64,000 nt of DNA from Stappia sp. TSB10P1A (GTDB lineage Bacteria > Pseudomonadota > Alphaproteobacteria > Rhizobiales > Stappiaceae): the NCBI RefSeq assembly GCF_900185725.1, contig NZ_FYAU01000026.1, forward strand, positions 372,001 through 436,000. The letters run 5' to 3'. Made by a program: the position numbers and the translations under genes. Positions 1-7,583 of this stretch are shown one piece after another. The first letter of the stretch is position 1, and every line of letters starts with the position of its first letter. The notes under the pieces were generated by a model that saw only the letters and a program-made list of their open reading frames with translations, was not told where the DNA came from and ran no database searches.

Positions 1-660
1 GACGCCGCGCATGTCGGCGAGCCGCGCCAGCGCCCGGTGGGTGATCGTCGCGCCGAACTGCGCCTTGAAGTCGTCGCCGACGATCGGCACGCCGGCCTCG
101 CGGAAGCGCGCCGCCCAGACCGGGTCGGAGGCGATGAAGACCGGGATGCCGTTGACGAAGGCGCAGCCGGCTTCCAGCGCGCATTCGGCATAGAACTGCG
201 TCGCCTCGATCGAGCCGACGGGCAGGAAGTTGATGATCACCTCGGCCTTCGCCTCGCGCAGGGCCGCGACGATGCCGGCCTTGTCGAGCGCCGGCGCGCT
301 GGAGACGACGAAGCTGCGGTCGGGCGCCTGGTTGCGCATGAAGGCGGAGACGCCGTCGAGATCCGGGCCGCGCAGCACCGGCGCGGTCATGCCGTCAAGG
401 TCCTTGTGGAAGATCTCGGTGCAGTTCGGCAGGGCAACGGCCGCCTCACCGACGGTGCGCCCGACCTTGCGGGCGTCGACCTCGAAGGCGAGGACGATCT
501 CGACATCCTCCGGCCGGTAGCCGCCGAGCACGGGGAAGGCGACGCCCACGGCCTCCTCGCCGAGCGCCCGGCAATAGGCCACGCCCTGGATCAGCGAGCT
601 TGCGCAATTGCCGGCACCGACAATGGCGGTGCGAATCGATCTGGCGGAAGAAGCGCTCAT
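1..660 (-). CDS. ino1: myo-inositol-1-phosphate synthase (partial, C-terminus off window)
   Basis: Converts glucose 6-phosphate to inositol 3-phosphate with NAD+, in the cytoplasm. The first 220 residues are visible and the frame runs off the left edge, so about 140 residues are missing compared with the roughly 360-residue actinobacterial/archaeal type. Visible signatures are the NAD-binding start GAGNCASSLIQG, then GGYRPEDVEIVLAFEVDARKVG, NFLPVGSIEATQFYAECALEAG, and FVNGIPVFIASDPVWAARF followed by GDDFKAQFGATITHR. These match remembered mycobacterial Ino1 segment by segment. The ATG at 660 is the only sensible start. It is the last visible gene of the minus-strand phosphonate/oxoamine-synthase group and probably supplies an inositol headgroup precursor. 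That role is inferred; the family call is firm. Confidence 0.88.
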   Translation of the reverse strand, partial: MSASSARSIRTAIVGAGNCASSLIQGVAYCRALGEEAVGVAFPVLGGYRPEDVEIVLAFEVDARKVGRTVGEAAVALPNCTEIFHKDLDGMTAPVLRGPDLDGVSAFMRNQAPDRSFVVSSAPALDKAGIVAALREAKAEVIINFLPVGSIEATQFYAECALEAGCAFVNGIPVFIASDPVWAARFREAGVPIVGDDFKAQFGATITHRALARLADMRGV

Positions 661-769
661 ACTGTCTGGTTACCCCCGAACCCTGCCCGTCCGGCCTTGC
701 CGCCGGCTCGATGGCTGTCGCGCGCCATGGCGCAATCCCTGCCTACCGGGTGTCCCGGCGCGGCAAGCG

Positions 770-1474
770 TTACTCTATCTCGATGCGTTCCACCAGCGGC
801 TTGCCGGTCTCCGCGTCATGCCCCATCACCAGCACCTCGCGCACGCTCGGCACCAGCCCGCTCTCGTCGACATCGACATAGGCATAGGCCATGCGCATGG
901 TCCGTCCGCCCGCCGGCAGCAGCAGCTCCGCCCGCCCCGGCTCGACCAGGCGCAAGGTCGCCGGCCGCTCCGGATAGGACACGACATAGACCTGGAAGAC
1001 GTCGGGATCGCCGGTCGCGCGGGTCCGCACGCCGAAGGCGAAACTGTCCTCGATCATCTTCAGCGGCAATTGCTCGCCGGTGGTGTTGAAGCGGCGCCAA
1101 TAGGCCTGAACGGGCCTGCGCGGATCGAGCCGGCCGTCCTGGGTGAAGCGGGCGGCATAGACCACCGTGTTGGCGTTGCTCGACCGCTGCAGGTAGAAGA
1201 CCTGCCCCGGATCGCCCGGCACCGGAAATTCCGGGCGGACCACCGGGAGGCTCGCCACCTCGGTGACCACGGAGCCGCGCGGCTTCTGGCCGGTACCCGG
1301 CGTGATGCGGGTTCCCTCCATGGCCGCGGCGGGGGGCGGTACGACAAGGGTTGCCAAAAGGAGGGTTGCCAGAAGGAGGGCTGCCAGAAGGAGGACCGGC
1401 AGGCGCGGCAGGCGCCCCGCCAGGACCGCCCGCGGTCGGCCGGGCTGGATGCCGGCCCTGTCATCCGCTGTCAT
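770..1474 (-). CDS. DUF4833 exported protein of unknown function
   Basis: A 234-residue protein with an N-terminal hydrophobic stretch (about residues 28-50, LPVLLLAALLLATLLLATLVV) ending in AAA, which should act as a signal peptide or anchor. The mature part begins the DUF4833 pattern with VFYLQRSSNANTVVYAARF, then DGRLDPRRPVQAYWRRF, FAFGVRTR and VYVVSYPERPATLRL. Nothing known of the family gives an enzymatic reaction. It lies between the oxoamine synthase and inositol-phosphate synthase genes on the same strand, which suggests a periplasmic role in the same envelope pathway. The hydrophobic core is encoded by a 15-bp tandem repeat. No SD clearly better than GGAG 11 nt upstream was seen, so the start is provisional. 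Confidence 0.7.
   Translation of the reverse strand: MTADDRAGIQPGRPRAVLAGRLPRLPVLLLAALLLATLLLATLVVPPPAAAMEGTRITPGTGQKPRGSVVTEVASLPVVRPEFPVPGDPGQVFYLQRSSNANTVVYAARFTQDGRLDPRRPVQAYWRRFNTTGEQLPLKMIEDSFAFGVRTRATGDPDVFQVYVVSYPERPATLRLVEPGRAELLLPAGGRTMRMAYAYVDVDESGLVPSVREVLVMGHDAETGKPLVERIEIE
1349..1393. repeat. 15-bp tandem repeat, three copies, within the DUF4833 signal sequence
   Basis: Three adjacent units at 1349-1363, 1364-1378 and 1379-1393 follow the pattern GGTTGCCARAAGGAG with one or two changes each. On the minus strand they encode the repeated hydrophobic pentapeptide LLLAT/LLLAA. The unit is a multiple of three, so copy-number change would lengthen or shorten the hydrophobic core in frame. 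Confidence 0.85.
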
Positions 1475-1582
1475 GGTGATGCCAACTCCGTTCGGTGCGC
1501 GCCCCGTGCCCCGAATGCCCCGGCTGCCCCCGCCTGACGAAACGTCAGGCCGAAGCCTCGGGCTGAACCCTCAGGTCGACCT

Positions 1583-2830
1583 TCAGGCTCCGACGACCGC
1601 CTGCTGCTGCGCCAACAGACCGGCCCCCGCAGATCCGGTCCCGTGGGCCACTTCCGCCGCAATGCCGATGGCCTTGTCCATCTGCTCGCGCGTGTGCTCG
1701 GCCGACAGGAAGAAGCGGATGCGCGGCTGGTCCTTCGGCACGCCGATCTGGACGATCGGCGGCGCGTAGATGCCATGCTCCAGCAGCGTCTGCGAGGCGA
1801 TCATCGTCTGCATCGGGCTGGAGAACAGGATCGGCACGACGCCGCGGCCGATGGCCGGCCCGGTGTTCAGCCCCATCGAGCGGGCGTGGTCGCGGAAATA
1901 CTCCGAGTTGTCGTGCAGCCGGGCAACGCGCTGCGGCTCGGCCTTGAGCTGGTTGAGCGCACCATGGGCGCTGCCCAGCGTCGCCGGCGACAGGCCGACG
2001 CTGTAGACGAAGCCCGGCAGGGTGAAGCGCAGCCAGTCGATCACCCCCTGCTCGGCGCAGATGAAACCGCCGGAGGAGACGAAGGACTTCGACAGCGTGC
2101 CGACCGTCAGCTCGATACGGCGCGGGTCGATGTCGAAATGCTCGCACAAGCCGCGCCCGGTCGCCCCGAGAACGCCGTAGGAATGGGCCTCGTCGACCAT
2201 CAGCCAGGCATCGTGCGCTTCCTTCAGCGCCACCAGCCGCGGCAGGTCGGGAATGTCGCCATCCATCGAGTAGAGGCCTTCGACGACGATGAGCACGTTG
2301 CGATACTGGCCGCGCAGCTCTTCCAACTGCCGCTCCAGATCGTCGAGATCATTGTGGTTGAAGACCCGGTGATCGTAGCGCCCGTTCTTGGCGCCGACGA
2401 AGATCGAGTTGTGGGCCAGCTCGTCGATCAGCACCAGATCGCGCGGCCCCATCAGGAAGTTGATCAGGGAGACGTTGACCAGATAGCCGCTGACCAGCGA
2501 CATCACGTCGCCGACGCCGAGGAAATCCGCCAGCTCGCGCTCGAACACCCGGTGGCCGACCCGTTCGCCGCCGACAAGCCGCGAGGCGCCGACGCCGGTG
2601 CCGAGCCGATGCAGCTCGGTGCTCGCCGCCCCGATCACGTCCGGATGGGTGCTGAGGCCGAGATAATCGTAATGGGCGAAGCTGACGAAGGGAATGCCGT
2701 TGCGCTCGCAGATCTCGCGCTGCTGGTCGACGGGAAGAAAGTACGGATTGTGCTGCTCGATGATCGCCTTGCCAGCCAAACGGAAACGGCGTTCAGCGAC
2801 GACGGAAAAGCTCGGCCGGTCAGGCTTCAT
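1583..2830 (-). CDS. alpha-oxoamine synthase family PLP enzyme (serine palmitoyltransferase-like)
   Basis: A 415-residue PLP-dependent enzyme of the AONS/KBL/SPT family, which condenses an amino acid with an acyl-CoA or acyl-ACP and releases CO2. Visible: the substrate-binding region FAHYDYLGLSTHPDV (about 51-65), GTGVGASRLVGG, the PLP aspartate motif DEAHSYGVLG at 213-222 and the Schiff-base lysine K248 in GTLSKSF. The length fits serine palmitoyltransferase, and biotin genes are absent nearby, so BioF is less likely. Neighbours are phosphonate synthesis genes upstream and inositol-phosphate synthase downstream, a context suited to building a sphingoid-type lipid. The acyl donor and amino acid are not deducible from sequence. 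A 633-bp gap separates it from phnW, so it may have its own promoter. Confidence 0.75.
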   Translation of the reverse strand: MKPDRPSFSVVAERRFRLAGKAIIEQHNPYFLPVDQQREICERNGIPFVSFAHYDYLGLSTHPDVIGAASTELHRLGTGVGASRLVGGERVGHRVFERELADFLGVGDVMSLVSGYLVNVSLINFLMGPRDLVLIDELAHNSIFVGAKNGRYDHRVFNHNDLDDLERQLEELRGQYRNVLIVVEGLYSMDGDIPDLPRLVALKEAHDAWLMVDEAHSYGVLGATGRGLCEHFDIDPRRIELTVGTLSKSFVSSGGFICAEQGVIDWLRFTLPGFVYSVGLSPATLGSAHGALNQLKAEPQRVARLHDNSEYFRDHARSMGLNTGPAIGRGVVPILFSSPMQTMIASQTLLEHGIYAPPIVQIGVPKDQPRIRFFLSAEHTREQMDKAIGIAAEVAHGTGSAGAGLLAQQQAVVGA

Positions 2831-3463
2831 TCTTGTTTACCCCCAAGCCCGAAACGGGTCACCGACCGTTCGGGTTGAAAAATTCATCAACGAGCCACCG
2901 CCCGCAACGCAGCGACGCACCCGCAAGAACGACAGGCAGGCAGTGGCAGGCCGGGCGTCCACATCTCCGGTCTGTCACATCGTCATCGGCTTTCCGACAC
3001 TGGCGGTTCACAGGTGGGACCTGCCCGCTTTCGTCCCGCAAGCCCCTTGCAGGGAACGGCCCACCGCCAAAGCCCCCCGCTTGGACGGTTTTCGCTAAAT
3101 AGCCGAAAGGTGGGAAACTGTCGAGTAAGCCGACAAAGTGACACACCCGGCCGGACCCCGTCCCGCCACCCGCCGTGATGCCGTCCCGCGCCGTCGGCGA
3201 CAGGGTGCCGGCCGCGGGCCGCGCCGCGGCGGCGCCGGGCGCCTTGGCCGCGCCTGCCTCGGCGATCGACCCGCGCTCCGCTGCGCAAACCGTCCAATTC
3301 GCGGAAATTCGCAAGAAACGCGGCGTCGTTCGCGCGCACCGGGCCGGGCAAGGCCGGTGGCCGGGACCAAGACTCAGGCCCCGCCGAGGGGCGCCGGCCC
3401 CCGTCCCGGCCCGCAAGACGCGCCGTCCCGAAGCCGGTTCGGCAGCGGTCCGGCCAGCCCGGA
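2831..3463. other. intergenic gap, no supported gene
   Basis: This 633-bp stretch between phnW and the oxoamine synthase gene holds several open frames on both strands, but all are Arg/Pro/Gly-rich GC artefacts without recognisable motifs or good ribosome sites. The part at 3100-3460 is low-complexity GC-rich sequence. The only thing I can point to is a weak promoter-like pair at 3096-3124 on the minus strand. Confidence 0.6.
3096..3124 (-). promoter_or_regulatory. candidate sigma-70 type promoter for the oxoamine synthase gene
   Basis: Read on the minus strand, TCGACA (3124-3119) and TATTTA (3101-3096) are separated by 17 nt, in an AT-richer patch of an otherwise GC-rich gap. It would leave a leader of about 265 nt before the ATG at 2830. 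The match is suggestive only. Confidence 0.25.
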
Positions 3464-4582
3464 TCAGCGGATCAATTTCTGTTTCAAATCTGTCACAACC
3501 CCTTCGACGGCCGCGAGGAAGCGCTCGATGAGGGAAGAATCGATGGCGCCGATGGTGCCGACCCGGAAGGTTCCGAGCGCCTTCATCTTGCCCGCGTAGA
3601 TGGCAAAGCCGCGCGCTTCCAACGCATCGTAGAAGGTGGAAAAGTCGTACCAAGCCTCGCGCGGCTCCAGGAAGGAGACGATCACCGGCGCCTGCAGGGC
3701 CGGATCGAGCGCCGGGACAAAGCCGAGCCGGGCCATGCCGGCGATCAGCGTGTCGCGGTTCGCCGTGTAGCGGGCAAGCCGGGCGGCCGGGCCGCCCTCC
3801 TCGGCGAGCTCCTGCAAGGCCTCGTGGAGGGCCGCGACCACATGGGTCGGCGGGGTGAAGCGCCACTGGCCGTCGCCGGCCAGCGCCCGCGCCTGGTCCT
3901 CAAGGTCGAGCGCCAGCGAGGTCGAGACGCCGGCCCGGGCGGCAAGCTCGTCCGGCCGGCAGACCACGAAGGCAAGGCCGGGAACGCCCTGCAGGCACTT
4001 GTTGGAACTGGCCGCCAGCGCCGAAATGCCCCAGGCCTGCATGTCGACGGCGAGCGCGCCGAAGCTGCTCATCGCATCGACCAGCAGCCGCCGGCCGGCG
4101 GCCCTCGCCACGGCGGCGATCTCCTCAAGCGGATTGAGGAGGCCCGACGTCGTCTCGCAATGGACGATGGCGACGGCGGCAATGCCGGGGTCCGCGGCGA
4201 GCCTTTCGGCAAGCGCGGCGGGGTCATGCGCCTGCGTCTCCGCGACCTCCACGACGTCGCAGGGGCGGCCGAGCCGGCGGCAGATCTCCGCCATGCGCCG
4301 GCCATAGGCGCCGTTGACCAGCAGCAGCAGCCGCTCGTCCGGCCTCAGCAGGCTGCCGAGCATCGCCTCGACCGCGAAAGTGCCGCTGCCCTGCACGGGC
4401 ACGCAGACATGATCGCCCGGCCTGCCGCCGGCAAGATCGCGGATCTGTGCCAGGACCTCGCCGGCAAGCCGGGTGAAGGCGGGATCGCGCGAGCCCCAGT
4501 CGCGCAGCATCGCCGCCTTGACCCTCTCGCTGGTGGTCAGCGGGCCGGGGGTGAGCAGGACGGGGCCGGCAGACGCGCTCAT
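3464..4582 (-). CDS. phnW: 2-aminoethylphosphonate--pyruvate transaminase
   Basis: Class V PLP aminotransferase of 372 residues interconverting phosphonoacetaldehyde plus alanine and 2-aminoethylphosphonate (AEP) plus pyruvate. Visible: N-terminal LLTPGPLTTSERVKAAMLRDWGSRD, GSGTFAVEAMLGS, HCETTSGLLNP around 141-151, VDAMSSFG at 168-175, and the PLP lysine K195 in SSNKCLQGVPG. The gene overlaps phosphonopyruvate decarboxylase by 4 bp (ATGA), so the two are translationally coupled. PhnW also works in AEP degradation, but here it sits directly behind PEP mutase and phosphonopyruvate decarboxylase, so it is inferred to run in the biosynthetic direction as the third step to AEP. Confidence 0.92.
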   Translation of the reverse strand: MSASAGPVLLTPGPLTTSERVKAAMLRDWGSRDPAFTRLAGEVLAQIRDLAGGRPGDHVCVPVQGSGTFAVEAMLGSLLRPDERLLLLVNGAYGRRMAEICRRLGRPCDVVEVAETQAHDPAALAERLAADPGIAAVAIVHCETTSGLLNPLEEIAAVARAAGRRLLVDAMSSFGALAVDMQAWGISALAASSNKCLQGVPGLAFVVCRPDELAARAGVSTSLALDLEDQARALAGDGQWRFTPPTHVVAALHEALQELAEEGGPAARLARYTANRDTLIAGMARLGFVPALDPALQAPVIVSFLEPREAWYDFSTFYDALEARGFAIYAGKMKALGTFRVGTIGAIDSSLIERFLAAVEGVVTDLKQKLIR

Positions 4583-5718
4583 GCGGCACCGGTGAGATGG
4601 GCGCGGAAGCGGCGGGCGACCTCGCGCGGGGCGATTGTCGGGCGGCCGAGCCCCGAAACCTCTTCGGCCGCGACCCTGACATGCAGGAAGCGCGGCCCCG
4701 GCACGGCGAGCGCCGCATCGAGCGCCGCTCCCGCCTCGCCAAGGCCGCTGGCGCGGGCGGCGAAGCGATAGCCGCAGGCGGCGGCGATGGCGGCGAAGTC
4801 GACATGGGCGGAGACGGTCGCCTGGCCGCCGGTCGACAGGTGCCGGCCGTTGTCGAGCAGCACATGGGTGAGGCGCACTGGGGCCTCAGCCCCGATGGTC
4901 GCCATGTTGCCGAGCTTCATCAAGGCCGCGCCGTCGCCGTCGAGCACCGCGATCTCGCGCTCGCTGTTGAGCGCCGCGCCAAGGCCGATGGCGCTGGCCC
5001 CGCCCATCGAGCCGACGCAGTAAAGATGCCCGGCATGGTCCTGCAGGGTGAAGAGCTCGCGCCCCGTATGGCCGGTGGTGGCGATGAGACCGGCGCTTTC
5101 GGGAAGCTTCTCCCGCAACAGCGCCAGCACATCCATGCGCCGCGGCAGGCTCGCGCCGCCGAACTCGACCGGAGCAACGCGAGGCGCCGGCTCGGCCCGG
5201 ACCTCGTCGAGCGGGCGCGGCGCGATCGCGCCCTTGGGCTGTACCAAGCCGACCGGCTGGCCGGTCGAACGCATATGGGCGAGCGCGCGCGCCAGCACCG
5301 GCTCGATATCGGCGACCTCAAGCGGGAACGGCTCGCCATGGACGCCGGCCAGCGCCAGCAGGCGCGGCGTGATCTGCCCCATCAGCTCGTGCTGCGGCTC
5401 GTCCTTCACCCCCGGCTCGCCGCGCCAGGTGGCGATCACCAGCGTCGGAATGGCGAAGGGGTGGTTGAGCGAGGTCAGCGGGTTGACCGCGTTGCCGAGC
5501 CCGGAATTCTGGAACATCACCGCCGTCTCGCGGCCCGCGCACCAGGCGCCGGCGGCGATCGCCACCGCCTCGCCCTCGCTGGTCGCCCCGACATAGCGCG
5601 CCGTCCGGTCGGAGATCACCGCATTCATCAAGGGCGTCAGGAAGCTGCAGGGCACGCCGGTGAAAAAGTCGATGCCCTGGCGCTTGGCCGCCTCGAGAAA
5701 GTCTCCCGCCTCGATCAT
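4579..5718 (-). CDS. aepY: phosphonopyruvate decarboxylase
   Basis: A 379-residue thiamine-diphosphate enzyme converting phosphonopyruvate to phosphonoacetaldehyde and CO2, the step that pulls the unfavourable PEP mutase equilibrium forward. Visible: GVPCSFLTPLMNAVI at 21-35, the ThDP-activating glutamate region ATSEGEAVAIAAGAW (45-59), MFQNSGLGNAVNPLTSL, and the ThDP/Mg motif beginning GDG at 261-263 and ending near NMATIG. Length matches the family (about 375-385). It starts 24 bp after the PEP mutase stop and overlaps phnW by 4 bp, giving one transcriptional unit aepX-aepY-phnW. Confidence 0.93.
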   Translation of the reverse strand: MIEAGDFLEAAKRQGIDFFTGVPCSFLTPLMNAVISDRTARYVGATSEGEAVAIAAGAWCAGRETAVMFQNSGLGNAVNPLTSLNHPFAIPTLVIATWRGEPGVKDEPQHELMGQITPRLLALAGVHGEPFPLEVADIEPVLARALAHMRSTGQPVGLVQPKGAIAPRPLDEVRAEPAPRVAPVEFGGASLPRRMDVLALLREKLPESAGLIATTGHTGRELFTLQDHAGHLYCVGSMGGASAIGLGAALNSEREIAVLDGDGAALMKLGNMATIGAEAPVRLTHVLLDNGRHLSTGGQATVSAHVDFAAIAAACGYRFAARASGLGEAGAALDAALAVPGPRFLHVRVAAEEVSGLGRPTIAPREVARRFRAHLTGAA

Positions 5719-5742
5719 CGCCCGGCCCTCCGCGCGCGCCGG

Positions 5743-7362
5743 TCACACCGCATCGCGGGCCTGCGCCAGATCGAGGAGATCGTTGACGTTGCGCCAGAAG
5801 CCGCTGACATAGACGACGCCGATGCGCTCGCCGGCCGCCGCCATGCGCGTCAGCACCGCGCCGAGATCGGCGCTGTCGAGGCTCCCCTCGCCCGCCATCT
5901 CGTCAAGCGTGCGGCGCAGGCGTGCAGCGCCCGCGGCACTCGCCCGCATGAGGCCGACCCATTCGCCGTCGCCGCCCTCGGCCACGAAGCCGGTGAGCAG
6001 CGGCGCCTCGGCCTCCGGGTCGAGATCGTCGGAGAAGGGCAGGCTGCAGGCGACCGCGTCGCGGCCCGAGCGTCCGCCATTGCGCGGGTCGACCGCCAGA
6101 ACGATGTCCTCCTCCCGGTCCTCCAGCATCGCCAGGAAGAACGGCCGGTAGAGAATATCGCCATAGGAGACGATGGTGTCGCCCTCGCCGAGCGCCAGCG
6201 ACAGCGACCACGCCTCGCCGCTGGTCTCGAAATCGGCATTGACCACCGGCACGATGCCCGGCGCCTCCACCGCCTCGGCCTTGTAGCCGACGACGACGCG
6301 GATATCGGCAACGCCGTGGCGCGTCAGCGCCGCCACCTGGCGGCCGAGCAGCGAGGTGCCGCGCACCGGCAGCATGCATTTCGGCCGCTCCAGCGTCAGG
6401 TCGCCGAGCTCCTCGCCGCGCGTTGCGGCGAGCACGATGGCGCGCTTCGGCGCGGAGGCGGAAAGATAGCGCTTTTCCGCCGCCTCCAGCTCGCTGGCGC
6501 CGGCGAGCGAAAACACGTCGCCGAGCGGCGCCACGTCGCTTTCCACCTCCAAGAGGGTCTGCTGGGCGCGCAGGGTCGCGCAGGTCTCGCGCATGGCGCG
6601 GATCGAGGCGCGCAGGTTGTGGTTGGCCCAGATGATCATCGAGGCGCCGGCCTCGCGCAGCTTCTCGGTCGGCGTGCGGTAATATTTGGTCGGGATCAGG
6701 ATCACCGGCGCCCGGTCGCCAAACTCGCGGCAGAAGGCGAGGATCTCGTCGGCGGTGCTCTTCTTGGAATGGATGACGATGGCGTCCGCCCCCGCATCCG
6801 CATAGGCATGGGCGCGCTTCAAGGCCTCGTCGAGGCCGCGTCCGGCGATCAAGGCCTCGACCCGAGCGACGATCTGGAAATCCGGATGGCTCTGGGTGTC
6901 CTTGCCGGCCTTGATCTTGCCGCAGAACTCGTCGATGTCGGCGAGCGGCTGGTTCTCGCCCAGGAACGAGTTGGTCTTGGGGAAGATCTTGTCCTCGATG
7001 CACACGCCGGCGATGCCGCGATCGCACAGCTTGGCGACGAAGCGGCGGAAATTGTTGAAGTTTCCGTAGCCGGTGTCGCCGTCGACGAGGATCGGCAGGC
7101 TGGAGGCATCGGCCATGTATTCCAGCATGTCGAGCACCTGGGTCCAGGACAGCTCGTTGTTGTCGCGCACGCCGAGCGCCGCCGACATGGACAGGCCCGA
7201 GGCCCAGATGCCCTCAAAGCCCGCTTCCTCGACGATCTTGGCGGACAGGCCGCTATGCGCCTCCATCAGGAAGGCAAGATCCGGACGCTGCAGCAGCTCG
7301 CGCAGCCGGGTGAACCGTGAGATCGGCGCCGATGCGCGCTCGAGTGCGACGTGCTTTTGCAA
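5743..7362 (-). CDS. aepX: phosphoenolpyruvate mutase fused to nucleotidyltransferase
   Basis: Two-domain protein of 539 residues. Residues about 15-290 are PEP mutase, which forms the C-P bond of phosphonopyruvate: MEAHSGLSAKIVEEAGFEGIW, the Mg-binding DGDTGYGN (94-101), and the diagnostic EDKIFPKTNS at 123-132. Residues about 305-539 resemble sugar-phosphate nucleotidyltransferases (ERPKCMLPVRG, VSYGDILY), as in fusions thought to activate phosphonates as CMP derivatives. Its nucleotide loop is unusual, LAATRGEELG instead of LAAGxGxRLG. I choose a TTG start at 7362: it has AAAGGAG 5 nt upstream and begins QKHVALERASAPISRF. The frame is open to an ATG at 7581, but that extension is low-complexity and has no homology signal. 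First gene of the phosphonate operon. Confidence 0.88.
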   Translation of the reverse strand: MQKHVALERASAPISRFTRLRELLQRPDLAFLMEAHSGLSAKIVEEAGFEGIWASGLSMSAALGVRDNNELSWTQVLDMLEYMADASSLPILVDGDTGYGNFNNFRRFVAKLCDRGIAGVCIEDKIFPKTNSFLGENQPLADIDEFCGKIKAGKDTQSHPDFQIVARVEALIAGRGLDEALKRAHAYADAGADAIVIHSKKSTADEILAFCREFGDRAPVILIPTKYYRTPTEKLREAGASMIIWANHNLRASIRAMRETCATLRAQQTLLEVESDVAPLGDVFSLAGASELEAAEKRYLSASAPKRAIVLAATRGEELGDLTLERPKCMLPVRGTSLLGRQVAALTRHGVADIRVVVGYKAEAVEAPGIVPVVNADFETSGEAWSLSLALGEGDTIVSYGDILYRPFFLAMLEDREEDIVLAVDPRNGGRSGRDAVACSLPFSDDLDPEAEAPLLTGFVAEGGDGEWVGLMRASAAGAARLRRTLDEMAGEGSLDSADLGAVLTRMAAAGERIGVVYVSGFWRNVNDLLDLAQARDAV

Positions 7363-7583
7363 AACAACTCCTTTCGGCCGGCCTGCCGGCGCCCGTTCGT
7401 AAGGCGGCTCATTGGTAGCGAAGCGCCGTGCGAAAGGGAAGACGGCGCCGCAGCGCCGCGCCGGTTTGTTCACTTGCGCGAAGGAGGGAACAGACCCGGC
7501 GGCGGCGGCGCCGGCCGCGCCTGCCGGCTTGCGCGACGGGGCGGGGCGGGTAAAACGGTAGGGACAGGGAGGGCGAAGCACGC

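Noticed and set aside
2859-3866. Gene in the phnW-oxoamine synthase gap
   Set aside because: The open frame overlaps phnW out of frame and translates to Arg/Gly/Pro-rich sequence without a start signal or domain.
4597-7320. 907-codon open frame on the plus strand opposite aepX/aepY
   Set aside because: It mirrors two strongly recognised genes; the product is Arg/Ala/His-rich without motifs, as expected antisense to GC-rich coding DNA.
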